A stretch of 64,000 nucleotides of DNA from Chitinophagaceae bacterium BSSC1 (GCA_002256435.1 NKJC01000001.1:310001-374000); one strand, 5' to 3'; counted from the first letter of the stretch, positions 25,172-34,796 are shown. Numbers and translations: made by a program. The notes: generated by a model from the letters alone, not told the origin.

Positions 25172-27547
25172 ATGAAACGTTCAATTAAAAAAGTTGCCGT
25201 ATTGGGTAGCGGGGTAATGGGATCCCGCATTGCTTGTCATTTTGCTGGCATTGGTATACAGGTTTTATTACTAGACATGATTCCAAAAGGAGCAGAAGAA
25301 AGTACCAAACCAGCTGAAAGGAACAAATTGGTGAATGATGCATTAACTGCAGCCATCAAAAGCAATCCCTCTCCTGTTTATAATAAGGATGTAGTCAAGA
25401 AAATTAGAACGGGCAATTTCACAGACAATATGAAAGATATTGCCACTGTAGATTGGATCATAGAAGTAGTTGTAGAAAGGTTAGACATTAAGCAATTGAT
25501 TTATACGCAAGTAGAACAATTTAGAAAACCAGGTACCTTGGTTAGTTCCAATACTTCTGGTATTCCCATTCACTTAATGGCAGAAGGAAGATCAGAAGAT
25601 TTTAAAAAGCATTTCTGTGGTACACACTTCTTTAATCCTCCAAGGTATTTGCGTTTATTAGAAATTATTCCAACACCGCATACGGATCCTGAAATAGTTG
25701 CTTTCTTAATGGAATATGGAGATTTATTCCTTGGAAAAACAACGGTGCTCTGTAAAGATACTCCAGCATTTATTGCCAACAGGGTTGGGGTATTTAGCAT
25801 CATGAGTATTTTCCATATCATGAACAAATTGGGTCTAAGTATTGATGAAGTAGATGCACTAACTGGACCCATTATTGGAAGACCAAAATCAGCCACTTTT
25901 AGAACAGCAGATGTAGTAGGTATTGATACCTTGGTTAAAGTAGCTAAGGGCGTGGCCGATAACTGCCCAACAGATGAAGCAAAAGCCATTTTTCAAATAC
26001 CTGAATGGTTAGATAAAGTAGTAGCCAATAATTGGCTGGGCGATAAAACTGGTCAAGGATTTTTCAAAAAGACTAAGTCTGAAGCAGGAAAAGAAATCCT
26101 GACTTTGAACCTGAGCACCATGGAATATGGTCCAAGGAACAAACCCAAATTTGCCAGCATTGAAGCTGCTAAACCCATTGAAGACTTGAAACAGCGCCTA
26201 AAAATGTTGAGTGCAGCACCTGATAAAGCGGGTGAATTTTACAGGGCATTTCATTTTTCATTGTTCTCTTATATCTCACACCGCATTCCAGAAATCAGTG
26301 ATGAGACTTATAGACTAGACGATGCCATGAAAGCGGGTTTTGGATGGGAAATAGGCGCATTTGAAAGCTGGGACACTGTTGGTGTTGCCAAGACCGTAGC
26401 TGCCATGAAAACGGCTGGATACGCCGTTGCTCCATGGGTAGAAGAAATGCTAGCCACGGGTGCGCAAACCTTCTTTAAAGTAGCAGACGGAAAAAGAATG
26501 TATTACGATCTTGCTAGCAAGTCTTATTTGGCCATGCCTGGTGGAGAAGCATTCTTGATTTTGAACAACCATTCAGACAAGTTGGTTTGGAAAAACTCTG
26601 CTTGCAAAATGTATGATATTGGAGATGGTGTAGCAGGTTTTGAATGGAGCACCAAGATGAATAGTATTGGTGGTGAAGTGTTGGAGGGCTTGAATAAAGC
26701 CATCGGCATTGCCGAAGAAAAATTTAAAGGTCTGGTCATTGCTAACGAGGGCGCCAATTTTAGCGCAGGTGCCAATGTGGGTATGATCTTTATGTTGGCC
26801 ATTGAACAAGAATATGATGAACTGGATATGGCCATTAGAATGTTCCAAAATAGCATGATGCGTTTGCGCTATTCTAGCATTCCAGTAGTAACCGCACCAC
26901 ATGGTTTAACCCTGGGTGGTGGTTGTGAAATGAACTTACACGCAGACAAGGTTTGTGCCGCTGCAGAGACTTATATTGGATTGGTAGAGTTGGGTGTTGG
27001 TCTTATACCCGGTGGTGGTGGAACCAAGGAATTTGCTATGCGCGCGGGCGATGATTTACACGAAGATGAACCTGAAACTGTGACCTTAAAAAATAGATTC
27101 TTCTCTATTGCTACTGCAAAAGTGGCCACATCTGCCACCGAAGCATTTGATATGGGCATCTTACGCAAAGGCCAAGACGAACTAGTGATGAATATTGGCC
27201 GCAGAATTGCGGAAGCCAAAAAGTCTGTAATTGAAATTTATGACCAAGGCTATACCATGCCTACCCCAAGAACAGACGTTAAAGTGATGGGAAGAGCGGG
27301 ACTTGGCGCCATGCTTGCGGGGATCAATGGTATGTGGCGTGGCGGATATGCAACGGACCATGATGCATTGGTGGCTCGCAAATTGGCCTATGTTCTTTGC
27401 GGTGGCGATTTGAGCGAGCAAAGTTTGGTGTCTGAGCAATACTTACTTGACCTAGAAAGAGAGGCTTTCTTGAGCTTGTGTGGAGAGAAAAAGTCTTTGG
27501 AAAGGATTCAGGCGGTGTTGAAAACGGGAAGACCAATTAGGAATTAG
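25172..27547 (+). CDS. fadN: 3-hydroxyacyl-CoA dehydrogenase / enoyl-CoA hydratase, FadN type
   Basis: A 791-residue bifunctional beta-oxidation enzyme. The N-terminal half is a 3-hydroxyacyl-CoA dehydrogenase: NAD-binding motif VAVLGSGVMGSRIACHF, VVVERLDIKQ, CGTHFFNPPRYLRLLEII with the catalytic His, VLCKDTPAFIANRVG, and a second HAD domain. The C-terminal part is a crotonase fold: FSAGANVGMIF carries the oxyanion hole region, GLTLGGGCEMNLHAD follows, and LVELGVGLIPGGGGTKEFAMRA covers the active-site glutamates. Dehydrogenase-first order and length fit the FadN type, not the FadB order. A thiolase partner is not in the window. A possible operator lies upstream, and the heptamer array B begins at its stop codon. 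Confidence 0.93.
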   Translation: MKRSIKKVAVLGSGVMGSRIACHFAGIGIQVLLLDMIPKGAEESTKPAERNKLVNDALTAAIKSNPSPVYNKDVVKKIRTGNFTDNMKDIATVDWIIEVVVERLDIKQLIYTQVEQFRKPGTLVSSNTSGIPIHLMAEGRSEDFKKHFCGTHFFNPPRYLRLLEIIPTPHTDPEIVAFLMEYGDLFLGKTTVLCKDTPAFIANRVGVFSIMSIFHIMNKLGLSIDEVDALTGPIIGRPKSATFRTADVVGIDTLVKVAKGVADNCPTDEAKAIFQIPEWLDKVVANNWLGDKTGQGFFKKTKSEAGKEILTLNLSTMEYGPRNKPKFASIEAAKPIEDLKQRLKMLSAAPDKAGEFYRAFHFSLFSYISHRIPEISDETYRLDDAMKAGFGWEIGAFESWDTVGVAKTVAAMKTAGYAVAPWVEEMLATGAQTFFKVADGKRMYYDLASKSYLAMPGGEAFLILNNHSDKLVWKNSACKMYDIGDGVAGFEWSTKMNSIGGEVLEGLNKAIGIAEEKFKGLVIANEGANFSAGANVGMIFMLAIEQEYDELDMAIRMFQNSMMRLRYSSIPVVTAPHGLTLGGGCEMNLHADKVCAAAETYIGLVELGVGLIPGGGGTKEFAMRAGDDLHEDEPETVTLKNRFFSIATAKVATSATEAFDMGILRKGQDELVMNIGRRIAEAKKSVIEIYDQGYTMPTPRTDVKVMGRAGLGAMLAGINGMWRGGYATDHDALVARKLAYVLCGGDLSEQSLVSEQYLLDLEREAFLSLCGEKKSLERIQAVLKTGRPIRN

Positions 27548-27661
27548 AAGTGAAGAGTGAAGAGTGAAAAGTGAAAAGTGAAGAGTGAAGAGTGAAGAGT
27601 GAAGAAAGTGAAGAGTGAAGAGTGAAGAGTGAAGAATTAGGGGAAAGTGAGAAGTGAAAAA
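27547..27661 (+). repeat. GTGAAGA heptamer array B, following the fadN stop codon
   Basis: About 115 bp built mostly from GTGAAGA and the variants GTGAAAA and GTGAAGAAA, starting at the last base of the fadN TAG stop. It is the longest of four such arrays. The variant GTGAAGAAAGTG also occurs in array C. Confidence 0.9.
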
Positions 27662-27700
27662 TGGACAGACTATTTGAATTTTTATTTTCGAATTGGAATA

Positions 27701-27731
27701 AAAATGGTAGAATTTAAAATTCTACCATTTT
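27701..27731. terminator. Bidirectional terminator between fadN and the polytopic protein gene
   Basis: AAAATGGTAGAATT (27701-27714) pairs with AATTCTACCATTTT (27718-27731) with a 3-nt loop. Convergent genes end on both sides. Confidence 0.85.
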
Positions 27732-27765
27732 CGTTTATTATTCATTCAACTTTTTGAATATTGAC

Positions 27766-29331
27766 TTATTCTATTTGATAAATAGCCCAGTTGGGTGTTT
27801 GATACATGAGGAGGGTGCGCAGATTTTTAGAAACTTTCATCTGCTGTAAGTTATAGTCATTCAATACTGTCTGATTGTGCATTACGTTATCTCTTTTTGC
27901 AATTAACATGTATTTTGCTGCTACAGTAGGATTTTCAACTATAGTAACAAAGGATTTTTGGTGTGGCAAGATAAGACCGTTCAAATCTCCTTTATGAACT
28001 ACAATACCGTAAGCTGATGCGTCATCAATGAGCATTTTATCTTTATCAGAAACAATACTGGTGATATAATTAGCTACCAATTCTGATTCACTCAAAACCC
28101 TCGGTCCTTTCCAATTGTCTAAGATTCCTTTCATTTCTGTTTCAAACTGGTATTCTTCATCATTATCTGAGTGAATAAAGAAATAGAATCCCATTCCAAT
28201 TGTTAAGATAGTTGCAGCACCAAAAATCCATGACGAGGTTCTGATGCTATACTTTGAAGTGCCATAGTAACAAATGGTCACTAACCCTATGGGAATAAAG
28301 AGTAAATAATACCCTAGGGTAAGTGTGTACTTATAATCTAACAACATCAATGAATAGTAGAACAACATAGCCAAGATGGTGAATAGTTCATACAACTTTC
28401 CCCTAAAGAGCACTAATGCCGCTACAAAAATGGGGGTTAGAAATAAAATGAAACCTTGAATCACAATTTGTGACTGATAGATAAAATTATTTCTGGTAGC
28501 TGAAGAAAGCACATTACTCAAGGTCCTGTTTCCAGTAATACGCCAGTTGGCGTATTGGCTATCTAAAAAGTAGGTTGGGGAGCCCGCATACTGTGCATTC
28601 AAGCCTCTAAACAAAACTACTGCCATTAAGGGTAAGAGGAATAATACCAAATAGATAGAAGCCGTTCTATTGGCCAGCTTTCTTCTTTGTGATCTATTAT
28701 TTAAGGATTCAAAATATTGAAACAATGGAGAATCGTCTTTGTTAATTTTAATTCCATCTAAAGAGATTAAAAAGATAAATGGGAAAAAGGCTAAGACCAA
28801 CCAGATAAACTCATAGTTGGTAAAGATAAAACAGGCAATAAAGATACTGGCCAGAGACAAGTGATAGGTTACTGGCTGTTTGTAATACCTAAACAAAGAC
28901 CTAAAAATCAAGTAGGCTACCAAGGCAACAATGGCATTTCTTCTTCCCGTTACCGCTGCAAATACAAACATGGGATGCAGAGTAAATAACAAGAAGATCA
29001 GTGGGGTATATAATTTCCAAGAAAATTCAGATTTTTTAAACTCTTCCAATAATTGATAAAACAATGCCGCAATCATGACAATACTGGCAGCCACTGGTGC
29101 ATACAAATAACCCAATGGCACAAAAGCCAAACCAGACATGAAAACCAAGGAAGGAAAGGTAAAACCAAGTGTCAAGATGGTGTTGGAATCTGTATTAAAT
29201 AACAACATCAACTTTTCAGAATAAAAAAGTCCTGAAGAATGCTCAAAGCCATGCCTTCTCAACAACCACGAAATAATGACGTAGAAGAAGATCAGAAAAA
29301 TAGTTAATATTTTATTCAGGTTCCTAGGCAT
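27766..29331 (-). CDS. Polytopic membrane protein of the glycosyltransferase cluster (GT-C-like?)
   Basis: A 521-residue protein from the ATG at 29331, 4 bp after the glycosyltransferase stop. About ten hydrophobic spans are visible from residue 10 to about 390, then a soluble C-terminal part of about 130 residues. The pattern (many spans, a soluble tail, aromatic/charged loops such as AAVTGRRNAIVALVAYL and FTNYEFIWLVLAFF) resembles GT-C type glycosyltransferases or polysaccharide-handling proteins, but I see no diagnostic motif. The tail contains ASAYGIVVHKGDLNGLILPHQ. It is the last gene of the four-gene cluster and ends at a bidirectional terminator. Function is unknown; the role is inferred from position only. 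Confidence 0.65.
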   Translation of the reverse strand: MPRNLNKILTIFLIFFYVIISWLLRRHGFEHSSGLFYSEKLMLLFNTDSNTILTLGFTFPSLVFMSGLAFVPLGYLYAPVAASIVMIAALFYQLLEEFKKSEFSWKLYTPLIFLLFTLHPMFVFAAVTGRRNAIVALVAYLIFRSLFRYYKQPVTYHLSLASIFIACFIFTNYEFIWLVLAFFPFIFLISLDGIKINKDDSPLFQYFESLNNRSQRRKLANRTASIYLVLFLLPLMAVVLFRGLNAQYAGSPTYFLDSQYANWRITGNRTLSNVLSSATRNNFIYQSQIVIQGFILFLTPIFVAALVLFRGKLYELFTILAMLFYYSLMLLDYKYTLTLGYYLLFIPIGLVTICYYGTSKYSIRTSSWIFGAATILTIGMGFYFFIHSDNDEEYQFETEMKGILDNWKGPRVLSESELVANYITSIVSDKDKMLIDDASAYGIVVHKGDLNGLILPHQKSFVTIVENPTVAAKYMLIAKRDNVMHNQTVLNDYNLQQMKVSKNLRTLLMYQTPNWAIYQIE

Positions 29332-29335
29332 ATTA

Positions 29336-31207
29336 CTAGTGTGCAGCAGCAGGTTCAGCAGCGTGTGCCGCATTGGCACTACTACTTACCTTGGTCAGTC
29401 CATGGTTTGTTTTTTCCCAATAAAACGGTTTATAAATCAACTGCCAAAGTCCTTTGTAGGCTGCAATACTATGCATAATCCAATACAGCGGGTTTAAAGC
29501 AGCAAATAATATGAGTTCATAATACCTTCTTTTGAATACACTTAACATGTTCACATAAATCATCAAAGTATTACCCGCTACCAAGTTAAAAGTGGCTATG
29601 TATAAAATCCAATCTGGGAAAATAGCTGTTACAAATGTTAGTTTTACAATACTATAAAGCAATAGGAAACTCAACAATATTGGATACAATAAGAACGTAA
29701 TAGATGTGCCGGCAATAAAGAAGTTAAACCCAAGAAAACCCCTCCACCCAATCCTTCTAATCAAACGTGCGGGGTTACGCATATGCACCAAGGTTGTTTG
29801 CATATAACCTTTGATCCACCTAGAACGTTGTCTGATCCAATTGAATGGTTCGTTATTGGCTTCTTCTAATGTGGTACTATTTACTACCCCTACTTTAAAT
29901 CCTTTTTCAAACACACGTACACCCAAATCCGCGTCTTCTGTTACGTTGAATGGATCCCATCCACCCAATTCCATGAGTTTGTCAAACTTAAAGTGATTAC
30001 TAGTACCACCTAATGGAATGGGAATATCCAAAGACATCAATCCAGGTAACATATAATCAAACCAATAAGTATATTCCAAAGTAAACATGCGGGTAAGCAT
30101 GTTTTCATTCTTGTTAAAATAGTTTAAAGCTCCTTGCAATACTACAAACTCATCCGGTAATTTCCGGAAGAGCACCACGCATTTTTTTAATTGATCAGAA
30201 TCGGGAACGTCTTCTGCATCATAGATGGCCAAGTATTCACCCTTACAAAAGAATAGCCCATAGTTACATGCTTTGGGTTTGGTTTTGGGCATGTGAAAAG
30301 GTACCACAATGGTTTCAAAGTTGGCAGGAAAGTCCAAGTTTCTTACCGCATTCAAGGTCTTATCGTCATCTTCCTCAATCAAGAGTTTTACGTCTAGTTT
30401 TCCCCTTGGATAGTCCAAACTTCTCAGGTTCCAAATGAGCTTACGAATTAGTTTATCTTCTTTATACACCGGTAACAAAATGGTGTAAACGGGCAGCGTG
30501 CTTTCAGGAAGTGCTTTTACTTCTTCTTTGTTCACCATTTCATTCATCTCTGCCATGGAACCCTTTAAAGAGAGATAGAGTTTGAACAGGATCGTGAAGA
30601 AAAAAGCCACGCTAAACAATACATTCGAGTACATGGCTGTCTTCACAAAATTGATAAAGAGCAAAGAAACAAAGATGGCAATTGCACCAAAAATGACTAT
30701 TAGCTGAGGATCTGTAAAAGTAACCAGACCTGATTGCTCCGGGTCTTTACGCATGAGTGAGAATACTGATTCTTTTACATAGTATTCCCCTCTTTTAATG
30801 TGTACTAACCAAGTAATATCAAGATCAGATGCGGCCACAAATTGAATGGGCATCTGAAAGCGAACCGTTAAAAGGGTTTTTAATTTTTCATCCTGGGGGT
30901 CGGCGGCGGCTACCAACAAATGCCCGCTTTCTAATTTACGCAAAGGGGCATAGAGCAAGGCATTCAACTCTAACAAGTCACACTGTTCAATATAGGACTC
31001 GTCCATTTCCTCTTCCCTAACTGCAATCATTAGAAACCCCTCTTCCTCTAAAAAGGAAACATATTTTTTACGGGTTAGAAATCCAAAGTTCAGTGCGGTC
31101 TTGATATAACAATAGCCAAATTCATTTGAGATTACTTCAATCTCCATGAGTTTGTTTTTTTCAAACAAACCAACAGAAACCATATTTTCTAATGCTGATA
31201 CTGGCAT
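29336..31207 (-). CDS. Processive family 2 glycosyltransferase with N-terminal MshEN/GSPII_E_N-like domain
   Basis: A 623-residue membrane enzyme. Residues 1 to about 155 form a GSPII_E_N/MshEN-like domain (CDLLELNALLYAPLRKLESG, LLVAAADPQDEKL). MshEN domains bind cyclic di-GMP in MshE and NfrB. Two or three spans follow (about 170-225). The glycosyltransferase domain has the D,D,D,QxxRW set: EEDDDKT, IYDAEDVPD, VTEDADLGVR and IRQRSRWIKGYMQT. Three or four C-terminal spans end in an Ala/His-rich tail. The catalytic part is like cellulose synthase, chitin synthase or NfrB, but there is no PilZ domain. The sugar polymer is unknown. It lies between the BcsB-like gene and the polytopic protein gene. 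Confidence 0.88.
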   Translation of the reverse strand: MPVSALENMVSVGLFEKNKLMEIEVISNEFGYCYIKTALNFGFLTRKKYVSFLEEEGFLMIAVREEEMDESYIEQCDLLELNALLYAPLRKLESGHLLVAAADPQDEKLKTLLTVRFQMPIQFVAASDLDITWLVHIKRGEYYVKESVFSLMRKDPEQSGLVTFTDPQLIVIFGAIAIFVSLLFINFVKTAMYSNVLFSVAFFFTILFKLYLSLKGSMAEMNEMVNKEEVKALPESTLPVYTILLPVYKEDKLIRKLIWNLRSLDYPRGKLDVKLLIEEDDDKTLNAVRNLDFPANFETIVVPFHMPKTKPKACNYGLFFCKGEYLAIYDAEDVPDSDQLKKCVVLFRKLPDEFVVLQGALNYFNKNENMLTRMFTLEYTYWFDYMLPGLMSLDIPIPLGGTSNHFKFDKLMELGGWDPFNVTEDADLGVRVFEKGFKVGVVNSTTLEEANNEPFNWIRQRSRWIKGYMQTTLVHMRNPARLIRRIGWRGFLGFNFFIAGTSITFLLYPILLSFLLLYSIVKLTFVTAIFPDWILYIATFNLVAGNTLMIYVNMLSVFKRRYYELILFAALNPLYWIMHSIAAYKGLWQLIYKPFYWEKTNHGLTKVSSSANAAHAAEPAAAH

Positions 31208-31255
31208 ATTGGGTATTGACCGCTTTTCAGCCCTGCATACAACAGGGATTCCATC

Positions 31256-31295
31256 TAAAAAATTCCATTGCCGATAGTTGCAACCGGCAATGGAA
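31256..31295 (-). terminator. Hairpin with T-run between the BcsB-like and glycosyltransferase genes
   Basis: TTCCATTGCC (31263-31272) and GGCAATGGAA (31286-31295) pair around a 13-nt loop. On the minus strand they are followed by TTTTTTAG. It lies inside the cluster, so it may attenuate the downstream genes. Confidence 0.65.
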
Positions 31296-31303
31296 CAATC
31301 TTA

Positions 31304-33313
31304 TTATACAATCTCCTGAGACTTCTTAACGCGTTTACGAACAAAGAAGAAGCTAAATACAATCAGCAACAGGAAGATGATTAAAATAAAGTATTTGTAT
31401 TTCTCCCAAAGCTCTAACAAGGTATTCTTGTCTCCTTTATAGGTGACTAGTTTCTCGTCTTCTCTTAATTTAAAGAAGAAGCTACTCTTACCATCACTGG
31501 TAGTAATACACACATTACTCTGAATGGCTGATGCCTGACCACCAAAGCTTTTGATCACACTTTGGAAAGCGTCTTTTTGGGTACTATCTCCTAGAGAAGA
31601 GACCAACAAAATAGTACTATTGGCTTGCCGGAAAATCTGTGCTATCCCCGAATTGGAGAAGTCATTAAAGGAATAGGATGTTTCCCCATCCAAGTCTTTG
31701 TAGAGCTGGAAGTCTCTATTAAACTGAATAGGCATATTGGTGAAGTTCTTGATAAAAGGATCAGCTCTTTGCAAGAGTGCAATCACGTTAAATCCTTTCA
31801 AGTCATTCATGCTAGTTTTATCTGAAGGAACCAATTGTGGTAGAATCATGGCTGCATTCAACAATGAAGCCGCATTAATTTGGTAGATCAATTCACCTAC
31901 AGCAGAAGTACTGTGTTGGTTCAATTGAGGAGATACCATGATTTTCAATGGACGCTTTCTAAATTCACCTGGGTAGTTAAAGAAGTTATAGAACTCTGTG
32001 GCTTGTTCTCCAGAGAAAGTGATGGTAGATGTTCGGCTATTGATAAAACCAAAGAAGCTAGCAAACCCGTCTTTACAAACACTATTGCTTGGATGGAAGC
32101 GCATTTCTACCACCAGTGAGTTTACCTTGGTTAGCAAATAAGGCGGCAGGTCAATATCATTGTTGAAATTGTTCAAATCCGCTAGTGACGTAGTATACAC
32201 CAGGTTGTCATTCAGGTAAACGTTCAAGAAACCACGGTCATTCTCACGCAGTTTTGAGAACAATGCTTCTAAGTGAAGGGTTAGTTTTTTAGGAATGGCA
32301 TTGTAATCAATCAAGTTAAACGGATAGTTGGTATTCAACGCCAATACCCCTTCCATTAAAGCAGATGGGATACCCAATTGCTCCAAAGTCAATACCTGCG
32401 GCAATACGGTATTCTCGGCTGTTTTAACAACCGTATTATCTACTATTAATTTCTGTGAAAAGGTACTATTGAGAATGGTATAGCTACTCAATACATTAAT
32501 GGCTTTTTTATAGCCTTCTTGATCGGCACCTGTTACCACTAATACTTGATTTCCCTCAGGGCCAAGCGCAATAATCAAACCTTCACCTTTCTTTAGAGCC
32601 GGCAATTGACGTTTGATATTTTCAGGCAGCTTGTTTTGCAAACCAACTACCAAGGTATTGTTCAAAGAATCATTGCTATTATATAAAGTGGTTCCCACTT
32701 TCAGTTCCTTGTTATTCTGTTTTACCAAGGAATACAAAATACCGCCAGCCAATACATCGTCCAAGTCAGAATTGGAAGAAGTAGCAATGGTGCCAAATTC
32801 TTGAATGGTTTCTTTCAAACTTCTTTGATAAGATAGAAATGGTTGTTTATTGGCTGCAAAATAGGAGGTATTTCTAATGTTGATCCAAACGGCAGGGTTA
32901 TCAATATCCTTACAGATCTGGTCATCAATACTCATTTTAACTACCATTTTCAACTTCACAAATCGTCCGTCTGGCTGCACATATTTCTTACTCATGGGCA
33001 GGATAATGGTAATCAAGGAGTCCATTGATTGTCCAATAATCCTTTGAGTATACACAGGTGCATCTTTCAAAGAGATGGTAATGGTAGAAGTGTTGGGGTT
33101 CAACACCTGAGAAGGTCTGATATACAATACCAGCTTACTATTCTCCATATCGTCATCAGGCTTCACCTTCACGAAGTAGGTGATAGATCCCGTGATACCG
33201 TAGATGGATTGGTCTCGGTATCCCATGTCTTCGAATGTCCTTTGCACGGTCTGGGACCATGCTAGTGAGCAGGCCATCAGGAACAGGGCGGAGAGTAGGA
33301 TTCTTTGCTTCAT
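31304..33313 (-). CDS. Cellulose synthase BcsB-like periplasmic subunit
   Basis: A 669-residue protein with signal peptide MKQRILLSALFLMACSLAWSQ (from the ATG at 33313). A long periplasmic region follows, then one C-terminal span (KYFILIIFLLLIVFSFFFVRK) and a basic tail. This is the BcsB layout: a membrane-anchored periplasmic subunit that guides the polymer leaving the synthase. BcsB-like blocks are visible, for example ITYFVKVKPDDDMENSKLVLYIRPSQVLNPNTSTITI (carbohydrate-binding module type) and LNVYLNDNLVYTTSL. It is shorter and diverged from enterobacterial BcsB. It lies 16 bp after the histidine kinase stop and precedes the glycosyltransferase, so a BcsAB-like pair is inferred. BcsC and BcsZ are absent. 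Confidence 0.75.
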   Translation of the reverse strand: MKQRILLSALFLMACSLAWSQTVQRTFEDMGYRDQSIYGITGSITYFVKVKPDDDMENSKLVLYIRPSQVLNPNTSTITISLKDAPVYTQRIIGQSMDSLITIILPMSKKYVQPDGRFVKLKMVVKMSIDDQICKDIDNPAVWINIRNTSYFAANKQPFLSYQRSLKETIQEFGTIATSSNSDLDDVLAGGILYSLVKQNNKELKVGTTLYNSNDSLNNTLVVGLQNKLPENIKRQLPALKKGEGLIIALGPEGNQVLVVTGADQEGYKKAINVLSSYTILNSTFSQKLIVDNTVVKTAENTVLPQVLTLEQLGIPSALMEGVLALNTNYPFNLIDYNAIPKKLTLHLEALFSKLRENDRGFLNVYLNDNLVYTTSLADLNNFNNDIDLPPYLLTKVNSLVVEMRFHPSNSVCKDGFASFFGFINSRTSTITFSGEQATEFYNFFNYPGEFRKRPLKIMVSPQLNQHSTSAVGELIYQINAASLLNAAMILPQLVPSDKTSMNDLKGFNVIALLQRADPFIKNFTNMPIQFNRDFQLYKDLDGETSYSFNDFSNSGIAQIFRQANSTILLVSSLGDSTQKDAFQSVIKSFGGQASAIQSNVCITTSDGKSSFFFKLREDEKLVTYKGDKNTLLELWEKYKYFILIIFLLLIVFSFFFVRKRVKKSQEIV

Positions 33314-33329
33314 AACGTTGTATTTTATA

Positions 33330-34796
33330 CTAAGCCAGTTTGAACTTGATTTTAAAATAGTTTCCATAGGTATCGTTGCTATTATAGGTGAGTTCACCAC
33401 CCATGTCTTCAATCATTTTTTTAGAAACAGAAAAACCCAGACCAGATTGGTTGGTAGCCGAATCGTGACTATTAGGGTTCTGTAACTTGTTAAAATATTC
33501 TGTGAGTTTACCCATTCCAATGGGTTTGCCCATGTTAATCATTTCAATGACACAATAGTTTTCTGACTCAGAAGTATGAATACTAACCACCGTTGACTTT
33601 TGAACAAAACGAATAATATTACTCAACAATTTGAACAGAATATGTCTGATAAAAATTCGGTCTAGGTTCACCACCAATGGATTGGGAGAAAGGTTCACTT
33701 GCAGGCTAATCTGCTTCATGCTAGCTGCATCTACCAAGCTAATGGCTGCTTTTTCTACTTCAGGTATTATATCAAAATCTTCCAAATTGAATTCTACTTT
33801 ACCCGTATCGGCATCAGCAGAATCAGATAGCTTTTGAGACAGGTAATGCAGTTTCTCATTACCCATGGTGATATAACTCAAAATCTCCTTCTGATCCATG
33901 GTTAGGTTAGAAGAAGTTCTATTAATCAGGTCTATAGAAATTTGGTTTGATCCAATAAAGTTTTTCAGGTCATGGATCATGATGTTCAAGGTATTCTGTC
34001 TATAGTCACTCAATTGTTTTAAGCGCCTATTGGCTTCTTCAATTACCTGGTGCTGGTCATTGATCATTTCATTTTGTTCCAGTAAGCGCTTGTTAGATTC
34101 TTCAATGATCAAGTTTTTCTGGATCTCTCTTCTAACAATCAAGTAACGGTTATGAGCAATCAAACAAGAGAATGCAGAAATTAAAAAATAGACGCCTCCC
34201 CCATTACGGATCAGCCCCGCATAGCCATCATCCCTACCTGTAATGGAGTACAATAAAAGAATCACCACATAGGTAAGCCCAACATGCATCATGCTATAAA
34301 TGGGTTTCCAGAAGATGGTGGTATTCAGCAAGAGTACCATCACTGATGCCAACATATAATAAGGCATAGAAGCAGAAGCCGGTAAGATGCCACAAGAAAA
34401 TGCAGCCAACCCAAGGTTTACTGCAACAATCAAATTCAATGAAAGGAGGTAGCTCCAACGTTGCTTATTACCAAACCAGTAGATCAAATAAGAAACAGCA
34501 AAACAAACCACCCTAAGGAACATGTAGTTTACCCACTGTGGTTTAGAGAACAGCAGGTCTAACACCCAGAATAGTGGTAGGGAGAAGAGCATGGTCCAGA
34601 TGGCTACGTTGGCATAGAACGTACCATTCTTATCCATTTCCTCCTCAAACTGCTCGGGAGCAATGTTTACATAAGGGATTTTATGATAATTGATCATTTT
34701 TAGCTTAGGGTACCCAACGGTTAACGGATGATCAACTGGTCTGAGGGCCCCAAATTGACCGCTATTTTCCAGCAACGCTGGTTGTAGCTTACACAT
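33330..34796 (-). CDS. Sensor histidine kinase of the glycosyltransferase cluster
   Basis: A 488-residue protein with about six transmembrane spans (roughly residues 60-230), a coiled-coil linker (EESNKRLLEQNEMINDQHQVIEEANRRLKQL), and a kinase core. The H-box is IMIHDLKNFIGSNQISIDLI. The N-box region LFKLLSNIIRFV keeps the Asn, but the G1 box reads EMINMGKPIGMG, with Asn where DxGxG has the Asp. The G2 region SGLGFSVSKKMIEDMGGEL is normal. ATP binding may therefore be altered. No response regulator is adjacent, so signalling may go to another protein, or the kinase may act on the synthase. Starts at 34796 and 34697 are both possible; the first has a promoter-like TTG-N19-CCTATTTG upstream. 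Confidence 0.75.
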   Translation of the reverse strand: MCKLQPALLENSGQFGALRPVDHPLTVGYPKLKMINYHKIPYVNIAPEQFEEEMDKNGTFYANVAIWTMLFSLPLFWVLDLLFSKPQWVNYMFLRVVCFAVSYLIYWFGNKQRWSYLLSLNLIVAVNLGLAAFSCGILPASASMPYYMLASVMVLLLNTTIFWKPIYSMMHVGLTYVVILLLYSITGRDDGYAGLIRNGGGVYFLISAFSCLIAHNRYLIVRREIQKNLIIEESNKRLLEQNEMINDQHQVIEEANRRLKQLSDYRQNTLNIMIHDLKNFIGSNQISIDLINRTSSNLTMDQKEILSYITMGNEKLHYLSQKLSDSADADTGKVEFNLEDFDIIPEVEKAAISLVDAASMKQISLQVNLSPNPLVVNLDRIFIRHILFKLLSNIIRFVQKSTVVSIHTSESENYCVIEMINMGKPIGMGKLTEYFNKLQNPNSHDSATNQSGLGFSVSKKMIEDMGGELTYNSNDTYGNYFKIKFKLA

